From Dehalococcoidia bacterium (lineage in GTDB: Bacteria; Chloroflexota; Dehalococcoidia; GIF9; UBA5629), in assembly GCA_003142375.1 (NCBI GenBank), contig PLME01000013.1, positions 27,929 to 83,754 of the forward strand: a stretch of DNA of 55,826 nt, written 5' to 3'. Under the pieces are notes generated by a model. It ran no database searches. It was not told the origin of the DNA and worked only from the letters and a program-made list of their open reading frames with translations. The first letter of the stretch is position 1; every line of letters begins with the position of its first letter. The position numbers and the translations under genes were made by a program. Below are positions 25,933 through 35,178 of this stretch, piece after piece.

Positions 25933-26344
25933 ATGAATGAATTGGTAAATATGCTGGTCAGTCAACTGGGGGGTAAGTGAGGGGCAGGCGCAGGGTGGGG
26001 CCGGCTGGATTCTTAACCTTGCCAAGCAACAGCTTGGCCACGCCGATTTTGCTAAGATTGCGCAATCTACGCCGGGAGTCGGCGACCTGATTAAAGCTGC
26101 TCCCCAGCAGGAAAGTGGTGGTGGGGGCCTAATGGGCATGGTAGGGAGCTTGGCTTCATCGCTGGGTGGGGGCAATTCCGAGCTGGGCCAGCTTGCCGGG
26201 CTGGTGGGCGGATTTGAAAAACTGGGACTGAAACCGGAGATGCTCAGACAATTCTTTCCCATCATTTTGACCTTCGTCGAGAATAAAGGTGGGGGAGAGG
26301 CGGTGGATTTGCTCAAGAAAGTTTTGGGCGGTGCACAGCAGTAG
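25933..26344 (+). pseudogene. DUF2780-type protein gene interrupted by a +1 frameshift in a G6 run
   Basis: The ATG at 25933, with AGGAGGGG before it, opens MNELVNMLVSQLGGK and hits TGA at 25978. Removing one G from the GGGGGG run just before this gives a continuous frame: LGVSEGQAQGGAGWILNLAK, then IAQSTPGVGDLIKAAP, LASSLGGG, and EMLRQFFPIILTFVENKGGG, ending at 26344. This restored protein of about 136 residues matches the DUF2780 layout throughout. The break could be real decay, a phase-variable tract or a homopolymer sequencing error. It is the last gene of the korDABC-ACT run, 12 bases after the ACT gene. Function unknown. Confidence 0.8.
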
Positions 26345-26367
26345 CTTTAAAACTCAGCTAATTTATA

Positions 26368-28311
26368 TTAAATAGCTGTCGAATTGACGCCGGGGGATTT
26401 GAGAAGCACGGCGCCCAGAGGGGGCAGTGTCAGGTTAAGCGAATTCGGCCTGCCGTGAAATGGAATCGCTTCGGCCTCCAGTCCGCCCAGATTGCCATAA
26501 CCGCTTCCGCCATAATCATGGGCATCGCTGTTCAATACTTCTTGCCAGTAGCCGCCCCGCGGAACGCCTATACGGTAACCAATATGCGGCGCCGGAGTGA
26601 AATTGCAAACGATCAGCATGACATCACCGCTAAAACGGCCTCTGCGCAGATAGCTGACTACGCTGTGCAGCGAATCATTGCAGTCGATCCATTCGAAGCC
26701 GCTTGATTCGAAATCCAGCTCATAAAGCGCCGGTTCATTTCGATATAAGCGCGCCAGGTCCTGTATCAGTTTCTGTAAGCCGCTGTGCGGCCTGTATTGA
26801 AGCAGGTGCCAGTCGAGGCTGGTCTCATGGTTCCACTCATTCCATTGCCCTATTTCATCGCCCATGAACAACAGCTTCTTACCGGGCTGAGTGAACATAT
26901 AGGAGAAGAGCAGGCGGAGGTTGGCGAATTTTTGCCATGAGTCCCCAGGCATTTTGCCTGTCAACGAGCTCTTGCCGTGAACAACCTCATCGTGAGACAG
27001 TGAGAGCACAAAGTTCTCGGTGAAGGCGTAAAGCATGCGGAAGGTGAGACGGTCGTGATGAAATTTCCGGTGAATGGGGTTTTTGCTCATATAGTCCAGC
27101 ATGTCGTGCATCCAACCCATATCCCATTTCATGCCGAAGCCCAGCCCGCCCAGGTAAGTGGGGCGGCTGACCATCGGCCAGTCTGTAGATTCCTCAGCAA
27201 TAGTCTGAACCTCGGGGTAGTTCCGATAAACCTCTTCATTGAAGCGGCGCAGCAGGGAAATAGCCTGCAGGTTTTCGCGTCCGCCGAACTCGTTCGGCAC
27301 CCATTCGCCTTTTTTGCGTGAGTAATCTAGATACAGCATCGAGGCGACCCCATCGACGCGTAGGCCGTCCAGGTGGTATTTATCCAGCCAGAATATGGCG
27401 CTGCTGAGCAGGAAGCTGCGTACTTCATGGCGACCGTAATTGAAGATATAGCTCTTCCAGTCGGGGTGGAACCCCTTTCTGGCATCCTCATGTTCATACA
27501 GGTGGGTACCATCGAAGAAGCCCAGCCCGTGCTCGTCGGCAGGGAAGTGGGAAGGCACCCAGTCAAGTATGACGCCGATATTATGCTGATGCAGATAGTC
27601 GATGAGGTACATAAAGTCCTGAGGCGTGCCGTAGCGGCTGGTCGGTGCAAAGTACCCGGTGACCTGGTAACCCCAGGACCCGTAGAAGGGATGCTCCATG
27701 ACCGGCATAATCTCAATATGCGTGAATTCCATGTTGTTGACATAATCAGCCAGTTTGTGCGCCATTTCCCGGTAGGTTAGCCAGCGGTTGTTATCCTCGG
27801 GCACCCTCATCCACGAACCGAGGTGGACCTCGTATATGCTTATGGGCCCGGTTAGCGCATTCCGGCTTTTGCGCTCGTTCATCCAGGAAGAGTCATCCCA
27901 ATCATAGGAGAGATCCCAGATGACGGAAGCTGTTTTAGGCGGCAGTTCGCTGTGGAAGGCGAAGGGGTCGGCCTTGTTCACCTCGAACCGGCCAACATTC
28001 GAAGCGATATGATATTTGTAAAGCATGCCGCTAAGTACGCCGGGGATAAAACCTTCCCATATACCGGAGCCCTGGCGGGGCTTTAGTTCGACACCCCGTT
28101 TATCCCAGCCGTTGAAATCGCCGGACACGCTTACGCGGCGGGCATTGGGCGCCCATACGGCAAAATAAGTGCCGGCCTGCCCGTCGATTGAGAGAGGATG
28201 CGCGCCCAGCCTTTCATACAGGCGGATATGGCTGCCTTCGTTGAAAAGGTACAGGTCATCGTCACTTAGCAGGCTGAAGTTGTCCCGGTTTGTATCCGCC
28301 ATCTGCATCAT
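26368..28311 (-). CDS. glgB: 1,4-alpha-glucan (glycogen) branching enzyme
   Basis: A 647-residue GH13 enzyme that makes alpha-1,6 branches in glycogen. The N-terminal CBM48-like domain (FAVWAPNARRVSVSGDFNGWD) precedes the catalytic barrel. The four conserved regions are present: DWVPSHFP, GLRVDGVASML (nucleophile Asp320), IAEESTDWP (acid/base Glu373) and LSHDEVVHGK. GDEIGQWNEWNHETSLDW and the C-terminal beta domain complete it. The start overlaps the stop of the upstream HD-GYP gene by 4 bases (ATGA-type), implying translational coupling; two further in-frame ATGs lie within the next three codons. No glgA, glgC or glgP is seen nearby. The length is in the normal range for the shorter GlgB type. 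Confidence 0.95.
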   Translation of the reverse strand: MMQMADTNRDNFSLLSDDDLYLFNEGSHIRLYERLGAHPLSIDGQAGTYFAVWAPNARRVSVSGDFNGWDKRGVELKPRQGSGIWEGFIPGVLSGMLYKYHIASNVGRFEVNKADPFAFHSELPPKTASVIWDLSYDWDDSSWMNERKSRNALTGPISIYEVHLGSWMRVPEDNNRWLTYREMAHKLADYVNNMEFTHIEIMPVMEHPFYGSWGYQVTGYFAPTSRYGTPQDFMYLIDYLHQHNIGVILDWVPSHFPADEHGLGFFDGTHLYEHEDARKGFHPDWKSYIFNYGRHEVRSFLLSSAIFWLDKYHLDGLRVDGVASMLYLDYSRKKGEWVPNEFGGRENLQAISLLRRFNEEVYRNYPEVQTIAEESTDWPMVSRPTYLGGLGFGMKWDMGWMHDMLDYMSKNPIHRKFHHDRLTFRMLYAFTENFVLSLSHDEVVHGKSSLTGKMPGDSWQKFANLRLLFSYMFTQPGKKLLFMGDEIGQWNEWNHETSLDWHLLQYRPHSGLQKLIQDLARLYRNEPALYELDFESSGFEWIDCNDSLHSVVSYLRRGRFSGDVMLIVCNFTPAPHIGYRIGVPRGGYWQEVLNSDAHDYGGSGYGNLGGLEAEAIPFHGRPNSLNLTLPPLGAVLLKSPGVNSTAI

Positions 28312-31300
28312 TCAGGGAATCTGAAGCCGCGCTCTTTGAAAAGGGTGACGCAGGCATCAACCACCTTTTCGTCGTACAGGACTCCCCTGTTCATGGTTAT
28401 TTCTTCGAGGGCTTTATCGACTCCCAGGGCAGGCCGGTAAGGCCGGTGGGATGTCATAGCCTCAACCACATCGGCGACAGCCAGTATCCTTGCCTCGGGT
28501 ATAATCTCGTCACCCTTGATGCCCTTGGGGTAGCCGGAGCCATCCAGCCTCTCGTGGTGCTGGATGATGATGCGGCAGACAGGCCAGGGGAACTTAATGG
28601 CCTTAACGATATCATAGCTGGCGGAGGCGTGGGTTTTAGCCAGGCCCCTTTCCAGTTCCGACAGCTTGCCCGGCTTGCTCAATATTTCGGACGGCACATA
28701 TACCTTACCAACATCATGCAGCAGGCCGGCCACCCGCAGCGCCTTTATCTGGTCTTCGGCCAGTCCCAGCTCGACTGCTATAGCGATGGCCAACTGGGTA
28801 ACCATCTTCTGATGGCCCGCAGTATAGGGGTCACGCAGTTCGCTCATCATGGCGATCGCTTCTATGGTGCCTTCAAGGGTGGAGTTGATCTTTTCCAGCG
28901 CTCTGTTGCGCTCGGTGACATCTTCAGCAACACTATAAACGCCGACTATATTTTTATTCACTACCACCGACAAATTGGAAACGTTCAGATTACGTTTTTC
29001 ACCGCTTTTAGTAATGATAGTGACTTCATAGTTCTGCGATTCTCCCGCCGCGGCCTTGATAAAATGGGCCCGTGCTCTTTTTAAGTCCTCAGCGACAATG
29101 AACTGCTCCGGCCGCATGGCAAGCATATCTTCCTTGGTATAGCCGGTCAGTTTACAGGTAGCATCGTTTACGCTGATAAAAGCCCCGTTCAAATCCTGCA
29201 GGTAGACTGCAACGGGATTATATTCGAAGAGGGAGCGGTAGCGCTGTTCGCTGTCCTGCATTGCCGCCTCAGCCTTTTTACGCTCCGTAATATCATGTTC
29301 AACGCTGAGAAGTAGCTCCTCCCCCTCGAACTCAATTATTCTGGTATTCACTTCTATGTTCATGATTGAGCCGTCTTTGCGGTATTGGGCGCCCTCGAAA
29401 ATTGCCCACCCCTTCTCCCTGATTTCCTGTTTGCGCTGCTCTAACAGACCGGCATATTCAGGGATCACGAGATCGTCAAGTTTCATTGCCATCAGCTCTT
29501 CCTTGGTGTAGCCCTTGGTCTTATAGGCCGCTTCGTTGACATATTTGAAATTGCCATTGAAATCGTGCATAAAAATGGAATCGGTGGAGGTGTCCAGAAG
29601 TAGGGCTCTGAGCTTCAATTCCTCCTGGGCTTTTCTGTGTAGGGTGACGTCGCGGCTTATCCCGCGGAATCCGGTGACTTCACCCAGGCTATTTTTTATG
29701 GGGTAGACGGAGTCCTCGACATAGACACGGGAGCCGTCCTTTCTGATATTTGTAAGGGGCAGCCACAATACAGGCTGGCCTGTCCGGTAGATTTCGATGA
29801 ATGTTTCGCGAACCCTGGATTGATCTTCAGCCGGTGTGTATTGCTTGTAGCTCAGGTCCTTTAGTTCCTCCCTGGTATAGCCCAACTGGCGGCAGAGGGC
29901 ATCATTAAAAAACACATAGTTGCCCTTTAAATCCAGCTCATAATAGACCTCATCCATTTCTTCCAGGATTGTGCGGTATTTCTCCTCGCTCTCTCTCAGC
30001 GCATCCTCGCTTTCCTTGCGGCCTGTGACATCACGGATTATGCCCCGCAGCCCGATGATCTCACCCTTATCATTTTTTAGTGGATATATCGAATCCTCGA
30101 CATAAATCCTTGTTCCATCCTTTCTTATAAAGGTCAGGGGTTGCCATGGCTGCGGGTTGCCCGTCCGGAAGACTTCCGAAAATACGGCAACGGTATTGCC
30201 AAGTTCCTCGGGGGCGACATATGCCTTATAATTCAGGCCCAATAGCTCTTCCCTGCTGTAACCCAGACGCCCCAGGGCTTCGTTAAAAAAGGTGAAATTG
30301 CCTTTTGAGTCTACCTCATAGTAAGCTTCCTCCATTCCCTCCAGGATAGTGCGGTATTTTTCCTCGCTTTGCCGCAGCGCATCCTCGGCCAGCTTGCGGG
30401 CGGTGACGTCGCTGGAGAAATATAAGAAAGCGGGCTGGTTTTCCCATGTGATGGCGACGCCGCTGGTCTCTATCCAGACTATGCGTCCGTCCTCCATCAT
30501 AAATCTGAATTGATAGGTGCCCTGGACCGGTTCGCCGCGCACCCGTTGCCGGTAACGGTCGAGAGTAGCTTCTAAATCTTCAGAATATATCAATTCCTTG
30601 ACATGCTTGCCAATCAGTTTTTCAACAGGTGTGCCCATGATTTCAGCAAATTTGGGATTGGTGAATTTAATGATTCCGTCCTGAAGTACATGTATGCCTT
30701 CATTGGCGCTTTCAATCAGCAGCCTGTACTTCTCCTCGCTTTCCTGAAGGGCCTCCTCAGCCAGCCTGCGGGAAGTAATATCGTTGGCAAAATACAGGAA
30801 GGCCGGCCGGCCTTCCCACTCGATCGGAACAGCGCTTAGCTCCACCCAGATCAGGCGGTTGTCTTTGGTGGCAAACCTGTAAGATGCGATGTCGTTGAGC
30901 AACTCCCCGCTCATCCTGCGTTGATGGCGCTCTTCCATCAGTTCCCTGTCCAGGGCGTGCACCAGCTCATATGCAGGTTTGCCTATAAGCTCGGCAACCG
31001 AATAGCCCGTGATTTCCGCAAACCTCTTGTTGGTATACTTAATTATCCTGTCCTGGACGACATGTATGCCTTCCAGGGCGCTTTCAACCAGCTGCCTATA
31101 CTTCTCCTCGCTCTGCCGCAGGGCATCTTCAGCCAGTTTGCGCTCAGTTATATTGTTTACGAAGTTGAGCGTGGCGGGCTTGCCTTCCCACTCAATCACG
31201 ACGCCCCTCAGTTGCGCCCATATTACCTTTCCTTCCTTGGTAAGGACCCTGAAGGAATAATCTTCCACCGGTTCTCCCCTCAGCCGGCGTGCATATCTTT

Positions 31301-33161
31301 CAGCCACCATTGGCCTGTCGTCGGGATGAATGATATCCAGGATGGGAATCTCGAAAAGTTCTTCCCTGGTATAACCCAATTCGCCGGCTGACAGGCGGTT
31401 GGTGAATTTTACCTTCCCGTCCTGGAGTATGATTACGGCTTCGACGGCATTCTCCACCACCGTCCTGTACTTTTGCTCGCTTTCTTTGAGAGCAGATTCG
31501 AGGCTCACGCGGTCTGTAATATCGGTCTGCAATGTAAGCGAAGCCGGCCTGCCCTCCCAGGTAATATCGGTTGAATGTGCTTCAACCCACCGGATATTCC
31601 CTGCTTTGTCGATCGCCCGGAAAATATCTTCACCGCGGACGTCTTCTCCATGCATCCTGGCCAGGTGTTTCTCCAGCAGTATTTGGAGGTCGTCAGTGTG
31701 GACCAACTCCGCCATCGATTTGCCGATCATTTCATCTCTGTGGTACCCGGTTGCCCTGGATATGCCCTCCTTGGCAAATTTACAGATTCCGTCTTGAAAT
31801 ACATAAATTTCCTCGGCTGCATTATCCACGAGCATGCGGTAGCGTTCCTCGCTTTGCTCCAGGGCTTTTTCCGCCTTATTTTGCAGCGTCATATCCCTGC
31901 CGAAGAAGGAGACGCCGGTTATCTGACCGGAGGGTGAGGATATGGGATTGACGGAAATCTGCAGGTCGACAGGCCCGTTTTCCAACTCGTAGTGCCGCTC
32001 GAAAGTAAAGTGCTGGCCCTGAAAACCCTGCCTGGAAATATCCACCCATGATTCCCGGCTTTCCTCCGGGATGCCGGCAAATATCTGCTCACCCTCCCTT
32101 AAATCGACGCCATAGGCGATTAGAAACAGCTCCCTGGCCGCATTATTGGCAGTTATCAGGCGGAAGGAGGCGTCCACCGACCAGATTGAGTCCCGGGTAT
32201 TTTCCATTATGGCCGTGATACGCGATTCGCTTTCCTGTATGGCTTTATAGGATAGAAAACGATCGGTTATATCGTCGAAGGTCGTGAAAACCCGGTAGGG
32301 TTTATCCTCATTTTCCTTGAACTGGGGCTCGGCGCTGATATTAGTCCAGTGGAAGATATCGTCAACCGGGTTAAAAACACCGATGACCACTTCCTGTACC
32401 GTTTTGCCGGTTTTTAGCGCCACTGTTGCCGGATGCATATCACCCGGTAGATCAGTACCATCCTCGCGGATATACTTCCAACCCGGATCGTAAGCTGTCC
32501 TGCCGATCATCTGTTCCCTGCTGAGCCCGAGGATCCGTTCGGCAGCCGGGTTGGCGGATATTACCAATCCCCGGGCGTCGTAATAGATCACGCCCTGAGC
32601 CATCGTCTCGAATAATAAGCGGTATTGCTCTTCGCTGTTGCGCAGGGCTTCCTCGGTCTTCTTGCGCTCTATAATCTCTTCCTCTAGGTCCACCATTTTG
32701 GCCTCGAGTTTTTGCATAAGGTTGACGCTGACCAGCTTTTCGGCGTCACCGTTTTTCCTCTCCTTTGGCGGCCTGCCCCTCTTTTTGGGTGCGGGCTTGC
32801 GGCTTAATATTTCTTCAAGTATCTTGACAAAATCATCGGGTTGGACCGGTTTACGTATGAAGGCCTGCACCCCCAGCTTTAAAGCTAGCTCCTCGTCTTT
32901 GGCATCCAGAAAGGCCCCGGTAACGAAAGCAAAGGGGATGTTGCGCAGTTTGATGTCAGACTTGCATTCCTGAAGAAGGTGAAAGCCATCCATAACAGGC
33001 ATAAGTATATCAGAAACGATGATATCTACAGGGTCGCCGTGCAGCTTATGCAGGGCATCCTGACCGTTCTCAGCGGTAATGACCTGGAACCCCTTGCGTT
33101 CCAGGATAATCTTGAAGAGGTTCAGGTTATTGGAGTTGTCATCTACTATCAGGGCTTTCAT
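28308..33161 (-). CDS. REC, ten-PAS, HD-GYP cyclic-di-GMP phosphodiesterase
   Basis: A 1617-residue cytoplasmic protein. Residues 1-120 are a response-regulator receiver with phospho-acceptor Asp51 in IIVSDILMPVMDG. A basic linker follows with KKRGRPPK at 126-133, an AT-hook-like RGRPP core. Ten PAS-PAC units then fill about residues 170-1420, each ending in a D-[IV]-T-x-R type motif and a coiled linker. The C-terminal HD-GYP domain has HDVGK at 1482 and HHERLDGSGYP at 1535, the complete signature, so cyclic di-GMP hydrolysis is expected. No membrane segment is seen. A partner histidine kinase is not adjacent. With the 7-PAS cyclase at 16902 it gives opposite activities within 10 kb. The downstream glgB overlaps it by 4 bases. 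Confidence 0.93.
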   Translation of the reverse strand: MKALIVDDNSNNLNLFKIILERKGFQVITAENGQDALHKLHGDPVDIIVSDILMPVMDGFHLLQECKSDIKLRNIPFAFVTGAFLDAKDEELALKLGVQAFIRKPVQPDDFVKILEEILSRKPAPKKRGRPPKERKNGDAEKLVSVNLMQKLEAKMVDLEEEIIERKKTEEALRNSEEQYRLLFETMAQGVIYYDARGLVISANPAAERILGLSREQMIGRTAYDPGWKYIREDGTDLPGDMHPATVALKTGKTVQEVVIGVFNPVDDIFHWTNISAEPQFKENEDKPYRVFTTFDDITDRFLSYKAIQESESRITAIMENTRDSIWSVDASFRLITANNAARELFLIAYGVDLREGEQIFAGIPEESRESWVDISRQGFQGQHFTFERHYELENGPVDLQISVNPISSPSGQITGVSFFGRDMTLQNKAEKALEQSEERYRMLVDNAAEEIYVFQDGICKFAKEGISRATGYHRDEMIGKSMAELVHTDDLQILLEKHLARMHGEDVRGEDIFRAIDKAGNIRWVEAHSTDITWEGRPASLTLQTDITDRVSLESALKESEQKYRTVVENAVEAVIILQDGKVKFTNRLSAGELGYTREELFEIPILDIIHPDDRPMVAERYARRLRGEPVEDYSFRVLTKEGKVIWAQLRGVVIEWEGKPATLNFVNNITERKLAEDALRQSEEKYRQLVESALEGIHVVQDRIIKYTNKRFAEITGYSVAELIGKPAYELVHALDRELMEERHQRRMSGELLNDIASYRFATKDNRLIWVELSAVPIEWEGRPAFLYFANDITSRRLAEEALQESEEKYRLLIESANEGIHVLQDGIIKFTNPKFAEIMGTPVEKLIGKHVKELIYSEDLEATLDRYRQRVRGEPVQGTYQFRFMMEDGRIVWIETSGVAITWENQPAFLYFSSDVTARKLAEDALRQSEEKYRTILEGMEEAYYEVDSKGNFTFFNEALGRLGYSREELLGLNYKAYVAPEELGNTVAVFSEVFRTGNPQPWQPLTFIRKDGTRIYVEDSIYPLKNDKGEIIGLRGIIRDVTGRKESEDALRESEEKYRTILEEMDEVYYELDLKGNYVFFNDALCRQLGYTREELKDLSYKQYTPAEDQSRVRETFIEIYRTGQPVLWLPLTNIRKDGSRVYVEDSVYPIKNSLGEVTGFRGISRDVTLHRKAQEELKLRALLLDTSTDSIFMHDFNGNFKYVNEAAYKTKGYTKEELMAMKLDDLVIPEYAGLLEQRKQEIREKGWAIFEGAQYRKDGSIMNIEVNTRIIEFEGEELLLSVEHDITERKKAEAAMQDSEQRYRSLFEYNPVAVYLQDLNGAFISVNDATCKLTGYTKEDMLAMRPEQFIVAEDLKRARAHFIKAAAGESQNYEVTIITKSGEKRNLNVSNLSVVVNKNIVGVYSVAEDVTERNRALEKINSTLEGTIEAIAMMSELRDPYTAGHQKMVTQLAIAIAVELGLAEDQIKALRVAGLLHDVGKVYVPSEILSKPGKLSELERGLAKTHASASYDIVKAIKFPWPVCRIIIQHHERLDGSGYPKGIKGDEIIPEARILAVADVVEAMTSHRPYRPALGVDKALEEITMNRGVLYDEKVVDACVTLFKERGFRFPE

Positions 33162-33344
33162 AGTATCAATCTCGTACAGCGCGTCATAGGAGCGGGTAAA
33201 TCAGCTCATCCATATTTCAACAACAATTGAACGCATCGAATATATTCTTCAATTTATTATGTAGCGTGTCAAGTTACCGACAATATCAGATTTTTGAAAC
33301 TAAAGGATAATAATTGGGGTGTTTCCGGTGGCAGAGTTACGTTG

Positions 33345-33353
33345 TGTTATAAT
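33345..33353 (+). promoter_or_regulatory. Candidate extended -10 promoter for the first PAC2 gene
   Basis: TGTTATAAT at 33345-33353 combines the extended TGn element with a perfect TATAAT. No good -35 is seen. Transcription would begin near 33360, about 15 bases before the ATG at 33375, leaving no room for a normal Shine-Dalgarno sequence. Confidence 0.5.
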
Positions 33354-33374
33354 TGTTCTGCACGTAACTTAGCT

Positions 33375-34286
33375 ATGAAAATAAGGTACCTCAGTGAACC
33401 TGATTTGGTCAACCCGGTGATGATCGCCAGCTGGCCCGGCATCGGCAATATCGGCCTGATTGCTGTCGACACCCTGCGGCGCTCCCTGAATACCGAACAG
33501 TTTGCCTATATAGAACCCTGGGACTTTTTCTATCCCAATAAGGCTGTTATCCGCGACGGGCAGTTGTTGGATTTAACGTTCCCGTCGAGCGCCTTCTATT
33601 TTAAAAAGACAGGCCGTAATGACCTGATATTCTTCATCGGCGAGGAACAGCCTGCCGATGGCGGCCGCGTGTATGCAGAGGGAAACAAAGCCTATGCCAT
33701 GGCCAATCTGGTGCTGAACGTTGCCCAGAGGTTTGACTGTCATCGTATCTACACTTCGGGAGCAGCGGTTGCGCCCATCCACCATACGATGAGGTCCGGG
33801 GTGTGGGCCGTACCCAACTCGGACAATATTCTGGACGAATTGAAAAAGTACAGCAATGTATTGCTGATGTCGGATGTCGAGGGCAGGGAGGGAAGCGGTA
33901 ACATCACGGGTTTGAACGGACTGTTGTTGGGAGTGGCCAACAGGCGGGGTATTGAAGCTGTCTGCCTGATGGGTGAAATACCCATTTATCTTCAGGGTTT
34001 TCCTTTCCCGTATCCTAAGGCCTCAAAATCCGTTATAGAGGTGCTGTCTGCGGCTCTCAATATTACAGCAGAAATGGATACAATCAACCAGTTGTCTCTC
34101 CAAAGTGAACAGGAGCTATCTGACCTTTACGAGAAGTTACCGGCTGAGATAAGGGATCAGCTCGACCGTCTTAAACAGGTCAGCGCCTCTGTTTCAGAAG
34201 GTATGGGCGCCATTACCGAAGAGGATAAGAAAAAAATACTCGAAGATATAGACAAGTTTTTCAAACGTGGTGGGGAGCAGCATTGA
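33375..34286 (+). CDS. PAC2-family protein (first of a tandem pair)
   Basis: A 303-residue member of the PAC2 (proteasome assembly chaperone 2-like, PF09754) family. The N-terminus MKIRYLSEPDLVNPVMIASW leads into PGIGNIGLIAVDTL. FIGEEQP, IYTSGAAVAPIHHT and GLNGLLLGVANRRGIEAVCLMGEIP follow, matching the family core, and a predicted helical C-terminus (residues 240-303) ends it. Archaeal and actinobacterial relatives are studied mainly for their fold; a bacterial role is not established. ATG 33375 is chosen because upstream codons lack family similarity and the promoter-like TATAAT at 33348-33353 would lie inside a longer version. It overlaps the next PAC2 gene by 4 bases. Confidence 0.85.
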   Translation: MKIRYLSEPDLVNPVMIASWPGIGNIGLIAVDTLRRSLNTEQFAYIEPWDFFYPNKAVIRDGQLLDLTFPSSAFYFKKTGRNDLIFFIGEEQPADGGRVYAEGNKAYAMANLVLNVAQRFDCHRIYTSGAAVAPIHHTMRSGVWAVPNSDNILDELKKYSNVLLMSDVEGREGSGNITGLNGLLLGVANRRGIEAVCLMGEIPIYLQGFPFPYPKASKSVIEVLSAALNITAEMDTINQLSLQSEQELSDLYEKLPAEIRDQLDRLKQVSASVSEGMGAITEEDKKKILEDIDKFFKRGGEQH

Positions 34287-35128
34287 GTATGGAACCGGTT
34301 TACAGGATATACGGTGAGCCCGGCCTTAAGAAGTCTGTTTTAATAGCAGGTTGGGCCGAGGACGCGGGTCATTTGGGTGTGCAAACCCTGGACTATATTA
34401 TGCATGATTTGGGTAGCAGGGAATTTGGTGAGATAAGGCCGGAAGACTTTTTTACTATGGCCGGCGTCAATGTGGAAGATGATGTGGCAGTATTTCCCTG
34501 CAGCAAATTTTATGTCACCGGCGACCGCAAGCTGGTTATCTTTAAAAGCAGCATGCCGCGCGGCGACTGGTATAGGTTTCTAAACGCCGTGCTGGATATC
34601 GCACAAAAGCACTGCGGGGTGAAGGAAATATATACGGTCGGCGCCATGCTGTCATCCGCTGCACACACTATGCCGCGGCTGCTTATGCCGATCGTCAACT
34701 CTAAACCAATGAAGGCGGAGCTGGCGCCGTTCAATGTGGTGGATAATACGGATTATGAAACTCCCATCGGTCAGAAGCCGACCCTCAGCTCCTACCTGTC
34801 ATGGCTGGCCGGACAGCGGGGGATAAATGCCGCCAACCTGTGGGTGCCCGTCCCGTTTTATCTCCTCACACTGGATGATCCGCGGGCGGTTAAGCGACTG
34901 GTCTATTTTTTTAACAGCAAATTCGACCTGGGCATCAACTTCACCGCACTGGATGCGGAGATAGCCGAACAGAACCGCAGGATCGCCCAATTGTTCAACG
35001 AGAAGCCCGAGATAGAAGGCTTCATGCGCAAGTTGGAGGTAGGGGAAGGGCTGGATACGGATGAAGCCGAAAAGCTGACGCAGACAGTGGCTGAGGTTTT
35101 CAGGAGAAAGCCGGGGCCGCAGCAGTAA
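34283..35128 (+). CDS. PAC2-family protein (second of a tandem pair)
   Basis: A 281-residue paralogue of the preceding gene, with KKSVLIAGWAEDAGHLGVQTLDYIM in place of its IASWPGIGNIG segment, IYTVGAMLSSAAHTMPRLLMPI, and SYLSWLAGQRGINAANLWVPVPFYL. It shares the same layout, including a helical C-terminal tail, but is clearly diverged. This suggests that the two form a heteromeric pair, as PAC1-PAC2 do in eukaryotes (an analogy). A TTG start at 34283 overlaps the previous stop by 4 bases with GGGGAG 5 bases upstream; ATG 34289 is the alternative. No proteasome gene is in the window. Confidence 0.83.
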   Translation: MSMEPVYRIYGEPGLKKSVLIAGWAEDAGHLGVQTLDYIMHDLGSREFGEIRPEDFFTMAGVNVEDDVAVFPCSKFYVTGDRKLVIFKSSMPRGDWYRFLNAVLDIAQKHCGVKEIYTVGAMLSSAAHTMPRLLMPIVNSKPMKAELAPFNVVDNTDYETPIGQKPTLSSYLSWLAGQRGINAANLWVPVPFYLLTLDDPRAVKRLVYFFNSKFDLGINFTALDAEIAEQNRRIAQLFNEKPEIEGFMRKLEVGEGLDTDEAEKLTQTVAEVFRRKPGPQQ

Positions 35129-35178
35129 TTCTGGTATAATCAGATGCTTATCCCAACAACCTTAAAGGAGGTTTTCCT

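Noticed and set aside
25051-26316. Long minus-strand frame of about 421 codons opposite the kor gamma, ACT and DUF2780 genes
   Set aside because: It lies antisense to three well-supported genes, has low-complexity Ser/Pro-rich content and no ribosome site; it is a by-product of GC-rich codon use.
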